A stretch of 5,377 bases of DNA from contig CAKUYY010000087.1 in the NCBI GenBank assembly GCA_934717555.1, positions 1 to 5,377 on the forward strand, read 5' to 3'. Shown in pieces: positions 1 through 5,208 of this stretch. This stretch comes from an uncultured Clostridium sp. (GTDB lineage: Bacteria > Bacillota > Clostridia > Oscillospirales > Acutalibacteraceae). Position 1 is the stretch's first letter; each line of letters begins with the position of its first letter. Below the pieces are notes generated by a model. It was not told where the DNA came from, ran no database searches, and worked only from the letters and a program-made list of their open reading frames with translations. The position numbers were made by a program, and so were the translations under genes.

Positions 1-271
1 GCCCTACATGGATACCATCGGCATCTACTGCCTGAGCAACCTGCAAGTTATCATTGATGACAAACGGGATACGATAATAATCGGTTACTGCTTTGACCTC
101 CCGGGCCTGCTCTACAAATTGGTCAAATGGCAAATCCTTTTCCCGGAGCTGGACAAACGTTACCCCTCCCCGGATACTTTTTTCTACCTCTTCCGCCAAT
201 TTTTTCCCATGCAGCCATGACCGGTCTGTAACCGCATAAAGTAGTAACGAATTTCTTTTAATTGTATGCAA
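1..271 (-). CDS. thiE: Thiamine phosphate synthase, N-terminal part (cut by the window edge)
   Basis: Joins hydroxyethylthiazole phosphate and HMP pyrimidine diphosphate to give thiamine phosphate in the cytoplasm. The first 90 residues are present; the rest lies beyond the left edge. Visible family marks are LLLYAVTDR near the start, GGVTFVQLREKD at about 47-58 (the QLREK motif of the phosphate and pyrimidine site) and FVINDN followed by ADGIHVG at the edge, the second strand and HMP-PP binding segment of this TIM barrel. The start is TTG at 269-271: an in-frame stop lies at 275-277 just upstream, a strong GGAGG stands 9 bases before the TTG, and no in-frame ATG precedes the conserved YAVTDR. 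The gene overlaps the end of thiM by 14 bases, so translation is probably coupled. It is the third gene of the TPP-controlled operon seen here. Identity is secure; only the TTG start is inferred. Confidence 0.93.
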   Translation of the reverse strand, partial: MHTIKRNSLLLYAVTDRSWLHGKKLAEEVEKSIRGGVTFVQLREKDLPFDQFVEQAREVKAVTDYYRIPFVINDNLQVAQAVDADGIHVG

Positions 272-1097
272 AATTCAATTCCTCCTCCCAATTGCCCTCT
301 CTAATTTGGCTGACAGCATCCACGAAAGCTACCCGAAAAGAACCTGTACCGCCGCCCTGTCCCTGAATGCGCCGATATGCCCTTTCTCCACAGATTCCTA
401 CAACGCCGCAGGCCGCCACCGCTACGGCAAATGGATCCTGAGAGTTTGCCCCGCAATAAGCGCCCATCAGTGCAGATAGCATACAGCCGGAACCTGTGAT
501 TTTTCCCATCATAGGGTGGCCATTTTGCAGGACACAAACACGAGATCCGTCTGTTATCACGTCCCTCTCCCCCGAAGCCACTGTTACCGCTCTCAAACGG
601 ACACTCAATTCCCGAAGCAGATTTACCCATTCAGAAAGATTCTGGTCGGTCACCACATCCCCTTTCTCGGCATCTACACCATTTGTGCTTCTCCGCCCTT
701 GGGCAAGGCAACGCAGTTCTGACGTATTTCCTCGGATAATAGACATCTGTACTTGTTGCAGCAACTCCGTGGCAGCTTCCATCCGAAAGCGGGATGCTCC
801 TACCCCTACAGGGTCAAATACTACAGGAATCCCTTTATGGTTGGCTTCCTTTCCCGCCAATAGCATAGCTTTTACTTTCGATGAAGAGGGATTCCCCAAA
901 TTAAGCACCAGTGCATCGGCACAAGCGGTAATTTCCTCTACTTCCTCTGGGCTTTCCGCCATAGTCGGACGTCCTCCACCCGCCAAAATAATATTTGCAC
1001 AATCATTGATGGTAATCGAATTGGTAATGGCATGGATAAGCGGACCTTTTTCCAGAGTCCGCTGTACAATAACGGATAAATCCATATTCCCTAACAT
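258..1097 (-). CDS. thiM: Hydroxyethylthiazole kinase
   Basis: Phosphorylates 4-methyl-5-(2-hydroxyethyl)thiazole with ATP, the salvage route to the thiazole half of thiamine. The 279 residues are close to the usual family length. Motifs seen: ITNSITINDCANIIL at 24-38 and GGRPTMAE at 41-48 (substrate site), DPVGVGA at 95-101, IRGNTSE at 121-127, and TGSGC at 201-205, whose Cys205 corresponds to the conserved active-site cysteine and whose Gly-rich turn forms the anion hole. Two places differ from the forms I remember as commonest: NLGN (66-69) where NIGT is usual, and ASGERD (174-179) where VTGE-D is usual; both look conservative. The ATG at 1097 lies only 9 bases after the thiW stop, with AAAGGAA directly before it at rather tight spacing. 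A second ATG at 1085 (residue 5) is an alternative start. It is the middle gene of thiW-thiM-thiE and should share the upstream riboswitch. Confidence 0.96.
   Translation of the reverse strand: MLGNMDLSVIVQRTLEKGPLIHAITNSITINDCANIILAGGGRPTMAESPEEVEEITACADALVLNLGNPSSSKVKAMLLAGKEANHKGIPVVFDPVGVGASRFRMEAATELLQQVQMSIIRGNTSELRCLAQGRRSTNGVDAEKGDVVTDQNLSEWVNLLRELSVRLRAVTVASGERDVITDGSRVCVLQNGHPMMGKITGSGCMLSALMGAYCGANSQDPFAVAVAACGVVGICGERAYRRIQGQGGGTGSFRVAFVDAVSQIREGNWEEELNFAYN
281..289 (-). promoter_or_regulatory. Ribosome binding site of thiE, inside thiM
   Basis: The minus strand reads GGGAGGAGG, 9 bases before the TTG at 271. It lies within the last codons of thiM (encoding WEEE). It is the main evidence that the TTG is the thiE start, since no in-frame ATG is available nearby. 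Confidence 0.8.
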
Positions 1098-1106
1098 TTC
1101 CTTTCT

Positions 1107-1610
1107 CTACTTGCCCACAATCCGTTGTACCGTGTCAAAAGCTTTGGTTCTTTTTAGGGCTGCCAAAAACAGAATAGCAATGGTGGCACCTCCAGCGGTA
1201 CTGACAAAAAAAGGCAAAACATAGGCCAATAGCGCCGCTTCCTTCCCCATCACAAATGCTGCAATCGGGTAGGCCGCCAGCCCGCCCAAGACGCTGGTCC
1301 CAACAATTTCCCCCACATACGCCAAAGGAAGTTTTTGTGTAAAGCGGTACAAAAGCCCGCAGCATAAGGCCCCTACCATGCTACCCGGAAAAGCCAGCAG
1401 CGTGCCCATTCCAAAAAGCACCCGCAGCAGGGAAGTAACAAAGGCCATTCCTACTGCGTAAGCGGGCCCTAATAACACTCCCGCTAAAATATTAATCATA
1501 TGTTGGATTGGAAAACATTTTGACGCTCCCACAGGAATCGCCAAAGGGGAGCATACCACCCCGATCGCAATCAAAATGCCTGCAATAGCCAATCGTTTAA
1601 CAGAAATCAT
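1107..1610 (-). CDS. thiW: ThiW, substrate-binding (S) component of an ECF transporter for hydroxyethylthiazole
   Basis: A small membrane protein of 167 residues, very hydrophobic, with about five to six membrane segments, as expected for the S component of an energy-coupling-factor transporter. Family marks include PVGASKCFPIQHMIN at 26-40, RVLFGMGTLLAFPGS at 63-77 followed by MVGAL, and the GEIVGTSVLGG stretch at 100-110. ThiW proteins are found with thiM and thiE behind TPP riboswitches and are predicted to import the thiazole precursor, which fits this neighbourhood exactly. The energising subunits (EcfA, EcfA', EcfT) are not in the window and are presumably shared and encoded elsewhere. 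The start is the ATG at 1608-1610, with AGGAGG seven bases upstream. A longer frame from an ATG at 1667 is rejected because that ATG lies inside the terminator hairpin and has no RBS. The substrate is inferred from context. Confidence 0.92.
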   Translation of the reverse strand: MISVKRLAIAGILIAIGVVCSPLAIPVGASKCFPIQHMINILAGVLLGPAYAVGMAFVTSLLRVLFGMGTLLAFPGSMVGALCCGLLYRFTQKLPLAYVGEIVGTSVLGGLAAYPIAAFVMGKEAALLAYVLPFFVSTAGGATIAILFLAALKRTKAFDTVQRIVGK

Positions 1611-1615
1611 TTTTT

Positions 1616-1623
1616 CTCCTCCT
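1616..1623 (-). promoter_or_regulatory. Ribosome binding site of thiW
   Basis: The minus strand reads AGGAGGAG, with AGGAGG ending 7 bases before the ATG at 1610. It decides between this start and the in-frame ATG at 1667, which has no such site. It lies just after the leader terminator, so it is transcribed only when RNA polymerase reads through. Confidence 0.85.
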
Positions 1624-1632
1624 GAATTTCTG

Positions 1633-1674
1633 AAATGATAAAGAAAGAGATATGCACATCCAGGCATACCTCTT
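1633..1674 (-). terminator. Intrinsic terminator in the thi leader (riboswitch expression platform)
   Basis: On the minus strand the RNA can form an 11-bp stem, AAGAGGUAUGC (1674-1664) with GCAUAUCUCUU (1655-1645), with one G-U pair and an 8-base loop. The U-rich run UCUUUAUCAUUU follows at once. It sits between the TPP aptamer and the thiW ribosome binding site. The expected behaviour is early termination when TPP is bound. The U tract is interrupted, so efficiency is uncertain. Confidence 0.8.
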
Positions 1675-1687
1675 GAAGTCTGTTATT

Positions 1688-1778
1688 TGCTCCCTTCGTT
1701 GGCATTGCCCAAATCAGGTAAAAGGGTCGAAACGTTCCCTGTTTCCTCTCAGCCCCTTATCTATTGGGCTCCCCCGCA
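1688..1778 (-). promoter_or_regulatory. TPP riboswitch aptamer (THI box)
   Basis: Read on the minus strand, the conserved TPP-aptamer blocks occur in order: GGGGGAGCC at the 5' side, GGGCUGAGA (the CUGAGA core at 1752-1747), GACCC, ACCUGAU (1719-1713), then GGGCAAUGCCAACGAAGGGA. Expected helices are visible: P2 as AGCCC with GGGCU, P3 as GAAAC with GUUUC, P5 as UUGG with CCAA around GCAAUG, and P4 as CCU with AGG. CUGAGA contacts the pyrimidine of TPP, and the GCAAUG / ACGAAGG side contacts the diphosphate through metal ions. It lies between a strong promoter and thiW and controls thiW-thiM-thiE, most likely by transcription termination at the hairpin just downstream. Confidence 0.96.
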
Positions 1779-1789
1779 TATTTTTTGTT

Positions 1790-1818
1790 ATTATAACATG
1801 GGCGTATTATTTCGTCAA
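1790..1818 (-). promoter_or_regulatory. Sigma-A promoter of the thiW-thiM-thiE operon
   Basis: On the minus strand, -35 TTGACG (1818-1813) and -10 TATAAT (1795-1790) are separated by exactly 17 bases. Eleven of twelve positions match consensus. The predicted transcription start, near 1783 in a run of A, falls a few bases before the first P1 strand of the TPP aptamer, so the RNA begins essentially with the riboswitch. Confidence 0.88.
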
Positions 1819-1871
1819 ATTTCATCTACAGTTTATAAAATAAAACTGATAGATACTCATTCCATATTGTG

Positions 1872-1901
1872 TTGAATTGCCAATCTCATATATGATATAT
1901 T
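1872..1901 (+). promoter_or_regulatory. Probable promoter of the orphan gene at 1940
   Basis: TTGAAT (1872-1877) is followed after 18 bases by TATATT (1896-1901). The bases TGA directly before the -10 make an extended -10 (TG-N-TATATT). The start of transcription would be near 1908, leaving a leader of about 30 bases with the RBS. It is divergent from the thi promoter, with roughly 50 bases between the two -35 boxes. Confidence 0.6.
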
Positions 1902-1925
1902 AAGAACAATTCCAATCTATACTGG

Positions 1926-1932
1926 AAGGAGG
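1926..1932 (+). promoter_or_regulatory. Ribosome binding site before a TTG start
   Basis: AAGGAGG ends 7 bases before the TTG at 1940-1942. This near-perfect Shine-Dalgarno sequence at ideal spacing is why the TTG is accepted as the start codon of the following gene. Confidence 0.8.
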
Positions 1933-1939
1933 AAAACTT

Positions 1940-2530
1940 TTGAGAAATAAAAAGCTGCTGTTATCCATATTCGCAATTTTCATATTCATAATGGGGGTGA
2001 TATACTTCTCAAAAGGGCTCTTTCTAACTCAATCCGCCATTTCCATAAAAGTGTTTCATAATTCTAAAGAAATTACTATTGTGGAAAATCAAGAAAGGGA
2101 TTCGGATTCTTCATTCATCCAGACCATAAGAAACGGTTCTCAATTATATCAAAAAGTAACCCAGGATGATATTTTGACAATTGACGAAAAAGAACCTATG
2201 ATTATAGAAGTGGGGCGCAGCGTAAAGTTAGTGGATCTAAAGTATGACTATCTTTTGTATGAGTATGATGAATCAATTCATAAAAATGAAAGCGATTTGA
2301 GACATCCACTTTATCCAACCCAAGAAGCGAATTTTAAAAGAAAGAACGGTAAGTATATTACATACCTTCCTGACGATTTAGACGATATGGTTTTCCTAAG
2401 TAATCAGTCCTATTTAGCTTATATTTATACAGTGACTTTAGAACACAATGGGGAATTTTTTATCTATAATTTTATGATTCCAAAGGCTTATCTTTCCGAT
2501 GACAGTGAAATTTTATCAAACGATTCATAG
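1940..2530 (+). CDS. Hypothetical single-pass membrane-anchored protein
   Basis: I do not recognise this 196-residue protein. It starts with positive residues (RNKK) and one hydrophobic segment at about 6-25. No lipobox cysteine or clear signal peptidase site was seen, so it is probably an uncleaved anchor with the rest outside the cell. The outer part is rich in Asp, Glu, Lys and Tyr, contains no cysteine or tryptophan at all, and has an acidic cluster (LPDDLDDM, 143-150) and an acidic tail. Alternating short hydrophobic runs such as EPMIIEVG, YDYLLYEY and YLAYIYTVTLEHNGEFFIYNF suggest a mostly beta fold, but no domain can be named. The TTG start rests on AAGGAGG seven bases upstream. The gene is far more AT-rich than its neighbours (bases 2041-2100 are 27% GC, against 55% for 421-480 in thiM), which hints at separate origin. 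It stands alone: divergent from thiW, convergent with the ATPase gene. Confidence 0.8.
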   Translation: MRNKKLLLSIFAIFIFIMGVIYFSKGLFLTQSAISIKVFHNSKEITIVENQERDSDSSFIQTIRNGSQLYQKVTQDDILTIDEKEPMIIEVGRSVKLVDLKYDYLLYEYDESIHKNESDLRHPLYPTQEANFKRKNGKYITYLPDDLDDMVFLSNQSYLAYIYTVTLEHNGEFFIYNFMIPKAYLSDDSEILSNDS

Positions 2531-2637
2531 TCTTAATCTTAGTCTTATTATCCAAATAAGAATCAAGAAACATTTCTATGGAATAAATGGCGGATTCTTT
2601 TCTTCAATCTGTTATCGCGGCAAATTTTTAGAAGGTA
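2531..2637. other. AT-rich spacer after the orphan gene, weak hairpins only
   Basis: Contains a weak 7-bp stem, TCTTATT (2543-2549) with AATAAGA (2555-2561), and an overlapping longer-range pair, AAGAATC (2558-2564) with GATTCTT (2593-2599), followed by a T-rich run. These could be a poor first terminator for the orphan gene. No coding frame or other signal is convincing here. Confidence 0.4.
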
Positions 2638-2690
2638 AATGAGACCGGCGTTTCCCTCACATAATTGAGGGGGAAACGCCGGTTTTCATT
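2638..2690. terminator. Bidirectional terminator between convergent genes
   Basis: A long GC-rich inverted repeat: ACCGGCGTTTCCCTCA (2644-2659) pairs with 2666-2683, which carries two extra G as a bulge; the loop is CATAAT. Short outer arms AATGA (2638-2642) and TCATT (2686-2690) extend it. On the plus strand the stem is followed by TTTTCATT and then a T6 run at 2695-2700. On the minus strand it is followed by the weaker CTCATTTACCTTCT. It begins at the stop codon of the ATPase gene, so it probably ends both that transcript and the one from 1940. Confidence 0.85.
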
Positions 2691-5055
2691 ACAGTTTTTT
2701 ATCTTTTTCTACCAAAAGCCGATTTAACAAATGAAGCAATGCGTGAAAAAGGAAAAAGGCTACCAAGAGAAGGCCCAACAGCCACAAGACCTGCGTCATT
2801 GGCAAAGGAACCAGGGAAAAAAGATTATGGAATACAAAAATTCCTAACAGCATTCCCACCGTCACCGTGCCAAACAGCAGGCCGCGGATCAAGTGGAACG
2901 GCTGGCACAAACGGAACACCAGCAAAAGCCCAGTAAATCCTGTGAGAATAACACACATCGTTGAAGTATTTTCCGGCGGAATTTCCAATAACACTGAAAG
3001 TACAGTGACGGCTACAACATTGAAAATAATGGTAATTGCCCCCGGCAGGGCTTTACTAACAACATTCTTTAAAAACTGCCCACGAATCCGTTCTTTGTTG
3101 GGTTCCAGCGCTAGTACAAAAGAAGGAATCCCTATGGTCAACGTACTGATTAAAGTAAGTTGAATTGGCATAAAAGGATAAGAAAAAGGTAACACCACAA
3201 ACAATAGGGATAGGATAAGGGAGTAAATCGTTTTTACCAAAAACAAGGAAGCAGACCGTTGAATGTTGTTGATGGAACGGCGTCCTTCCGCTACCACCCT
3301 GGGCATTGAGGCAAAACTGGAATCGAGCAGCACCAGCTGAGAAACATTGCGAGCCGCGTCGCTGCCGGAAGCCATCGCTACGCTGCAATCCGCCTCTTTG
3401 AGCGCCAATACGTCATTTACTCCATCCCCCGTCATAGCTACTGTATGCCCCTGTTCTTTCAGCGCCAGAACCATCTGTTTTTTCTGATTGGGCGTGACAC
3501 GGCCAAATACCGTATACTGCTCTACCGCTTGTTTGATATCCTCTTCTGTTGTCAGCGTAGAAGCGTCTATGTATTTTTCAGCTTTTGGCAAACCCGCACG
3601 CCGCGCTATATTTACTACGGTCAAGGGATTATCCCCAGAGATTACCTTAAGCTGCACCCCCTGTTCTGTAAAATAGCGCAAGGTCTGTTCCGCCTCTGGA
3701 CGGATGACGTCCCGGATAAGCAGAAACGCCACTACCTCAAGTCCCGGCGGTAGTTCCTTACCATCAAAAGGATTGCTAGAACGGGCAAGAATCAAGACGC
3801 GGTTTTCACGGGCATACTCCTCCAGCTGTTGACGAATTGACCCCGTTTTTCCCTGCAACACAAATTCTGGGGCCCCCAGCACATAACTTCCCTTACCCTG
3901 AAACTGCGCTCCCGACCACTTTTTTTCTGAGGAAAAGGGTACTATCTGTTCCACTTTCCAGTCACTTCCCCCTTTGTATCGAGAGGAAATCGCCACAAAG
4001 GTTGGACTGTCGTCCTCCATGGCTGCTGATAGCGCCCGCAAAGCTTCTTCTGTTTCCTGGATCGTATGCGCACCAAAAGCCTTTACTCCATGGAGTTCCA
4101 TACGTCCTTCTGTAATAGTGCCTGTCTTATCCAAGCAAAGGACATCTACCCGGGCGAGGGCTTCAATGCAATAAAGTTCCTGAACCAGCACTTTATGTTT
4201 AGAGAGCCGGATGACACTGACCGCTAAGACAGTACTGGTCAGCAGCACTAGCCCTTCTGGAATCATACCAATCAGGGCAGCAACACTGTTGACCACCGCT
4301 TGTGCAACTGTATTGTCGTCTAATCTCATTTGATTCCAAAATAGAAGTAACCCAATGGGAATAATTAATATAGATACTATTTTAATGATTTTTTGTAGGG
4401 CCTCCATAATCTCAGAATGAACCTTTTTGAGATATTTTGCACCTTTGGAAATATGGGATACATAATTATCTTCTCCCACATGTTCCACCCGCGCCCGGCA
4501 GCGGCCACTTACCAAATAGCTGCCTGATAGTATCATATCTCCCGTTTTTTTATGGATGGCATCCGATTCCCCAGTCACCATAGATTCATTAACGTCACAT
4601 TCCCCGGAAAGTACAATACAATCTGTCGTCACCTGGTTTCCATGGGATAATTCTATGATATCGTCTAACACCACATCATAAATTCCCACTTCTTGGACCT
4701 GGGAATTCCTTATCACTTTAGCCTTTGTGGAAGATATGAGAGATAAACGGTCTATCGTGCGTTTCGCCCGGATTTCTTGAACAATCCCAATGACCATATT
4801 GCACAGCACTACACCCATGAACAACAGATTTTTATAGGAGCCTACTAAAAGAACTGCCACTGCTAGTACAACATTGATGAGATTAAATAATGTACATACA
4901 TTATCTCGGACAATCCTCCCTATAGATTTTGTGGGAATATCGGTATCAGAATTGACCAAACCCTCTTGTATACGCTGTTCTACCTGTTTTGCAGTCAGTC
5001 CTTCCTGACACGAGGGCGAATACCGTATGATTTCCTTATACTGCTCTTGTGACAT
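2689..5055 (-). CDS. Cation-transporting P-type ATPase, CaxP/CtpE-like (probable calcium exporter)
   Basis: A 788-residue membrane pump that uses ATP through a phospho-aspartate intermediate. Counting from the ATG at 5055: actuator motif TGES at 161-164, M4 motif PEGL at 266-269, phosphorylation site DKTGT with Asp309, nucleotide-domain KWSG (379-382) and KG-4x-GAPE (388-397), SGDN (473-476), FGRVTP (517-522) and TGDGVND (542-548). About ten membrane segments fit: two pairs before the catalytic loop and six at the C-terminus. No N-terminal metal-binding CXXC domain is present, so it is not a copper or zinc pump. The stretches IPEGLVLLTS, LVQELYCIEALARVD and LTLISTLTIGIPSFVLALEPN match the group containing pneumococcal CaxP and mycobacterial CtpE, both reported as calcium transporters; the substrate here is inferred. 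Start: the ATG at 5055 has GGG 12 bases upstream; the ATG at 5067 or TTG at 5103 (804 residues) are alternatives with no better site. It is a lone gene ending at the shared terminator. Confidence 0.93.
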   Translation of the reverse strand: MSQEQYKEIIRYSPSCQEGLTAKQVEQRIQEGLVNSDTDIPTKSIGRIVRDNVCTLFNLINVVLAVAVLLVGSYKNLLFMGVVLCNMVIGIVQEIRAKRTIDRLSLISSTKAKVIRNSQVQEVGIYDVVLDDIIELSHGNQVTTDCIVLSGECDVNESMVTGESDAIHKKTGDMILSGSYLVSGRCRARVEHVGEDNYVSHISKGAKYLKKVHSEIMEALQKIIKIVSILIIPIGLLLFWNQMRLDDNTVAQAVVNSVAALIGMIPEGLVLLTSTVLAVSVIRLSKHKVLVQELYCIEALARVDVLCLDKTGTITEGRMELHGVKAFGAHTIQETEEALRALSAAMEDDSPTFVAISSRYKGGSDWKVEQIVPFSSEKKWSGAQFQGKGSYVLGAPEFVLQGKTGSIRQQLEEYARENRVLILARSSNPFDGKELPPGLEVVAFLLIRDVIRPEAEQTLRYFTEQGVQLKVISGDNPLTVVNIARRAGLPKAEKYIDASTLTTEEDIKQAVEQYTVFGRVTPNQKKQMVLALKEQGHTVAMTGDGVNDVLALKEADCSVAMASGSDAARNVSQLVLLDSSFASMPRVVAEGRRSINNIQRSASLFLVKTIYSLILSLLFVVLPFSYPFMPIQLTLISTLTIGIPSFVLALEPNKERIRGQFLKNVVSKALPGAITIIFNVVAVTVLSVLLEIPPENTSTMCVILTGFTGLLLVFRLCQPFHLIRGLLFGTVTVGMLLGIFVFHNLFSLVPLPMTQVLWLLGLLLVAFFLFHALLHLLNRLLVEKDKKL

Positions 5056-5092
5056 AACTGATTTCATCCCTTTTTCTTGTGTTCTCTTCCTT

Positions 5093-5124
5093 GTAAAATT
5101 CAAGAATTACCAGAAAAATTTTAC
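5093..5124 (-). other. Inverted repeat in the ATPase mRNA leader
   Basis: On the minus strand GTAAAATT (5124-5117) can pair with AATTTTAC (5100-5093), a perfect 8-bp but AU-rich stem with a 16-base loop. The loop holds the possible TTG start at 5103-5101, which argues against that start. The stem lies just before AAGGAAGAG. There is no adjacent U tract, so it is not an obvious terminator; it may have no function. Confidence 0.35.
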
Positions 5125-5147
5125 CAAAAAGAAAGGCAGTTTTCTCT

Positions 5148-5176
5148 AGTTTAATGCCTCTGTTTGACAATGTCAA
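5148..5176 (-). promoter_or_regulatory. Probable sigma-A promoter of the P-type ATPase gene
   Basis: On the minus strand a perfect -35 TTGACA (5176-5171) is followed after 17 bases by TAAACT (5153-5148), a four-of-six -10 box. Transcription would start near 5141, giving a leader of about 85 bases to the ATG at 5055. The weak -10 with a perfect -35 is compatible with a regulated promoter. Confidence 0.65.
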
Positions 5177-5177
5177 A
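5163..5177. promoter_or_regulatory. Perfect palindrome over the -35 box, candidate operator
   Basis: TTTGACAATGTCAAA is a perfect inverted repeat: arms TTTGACA and TGTCAAA around a single central A. One arm is the -35 box of the ATPase promoter and the other occupies the upstream end of the promoter spacer. A dimeric helix-turn-helix repressor bound here would block RNA polymerase. I cannot assign it to a known regulator, and no regulator gene is in the window. Confidence 0.5.
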
Positions 5178-5192
5178 TGTATATTTTCTCTC

Positions 5193-5208
5193 TTCAAAAA
5201 CTTTTGAA
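5193..5208. repeat. Second palindrome upstream of the ATPase promoter
   Basis: TTCAAAAACTTTTGAA has arms TTCAAAA and TTTTGAA around two central bases. Its centre is about 30 bases, close to three helical turns, from the centre of the palindrome over the -35 box. The half-sites of the two differ, and AT-rich DNA makes such repeats likely by chance, so a regulatory role is only a possibility. Confidence 0.3.

Noticed and set aside
8..220. Plus-strand frame of 70 codons at the left edge
   Set aside because: Antisense to the thiE N-terminus, which carries the YAVTDR and QLREK motifs.
496..1224. Open frame of 242 codons on the plus strand
   Set aside because: It lies opposite thiM and the end of thiW, both of which have clear family motifs; the translation shows no recognisable domain and there is no RBS.
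1611..1667. Nineteen-residue N-terminal extension of ThiW from the ATG at 1667
   Set aside because: The ATG is part of the leader terminator stem and lacks an RBS, whereas AGGAGG stands 7 bases before the ATG at 1610, which also fits the usual protein length.
1652..1875. Two overlapping small plus-strand frames (62-63 codons)
   Set aside because: They run antisense through the TPP riboswitch and the thi promoter, and neither has a plausible RBS or composition.
2638..2690. The GC-rich inverted repeat considered as a mobile or attachment site
   Set aside because: Its position exactly between two convergent genes, starting at a stop codon and flanked by T-rich DNA, is fully explained by a terminator; no flanking direct repeats were seen.
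2867..3163. Plus-strand frame of 98 codons, and similar frames at 3445-3753 and 3837-4115
   Set aside because: All are shadows of the ATPase gene on the opposite strand, with no motif or start signal of their own.
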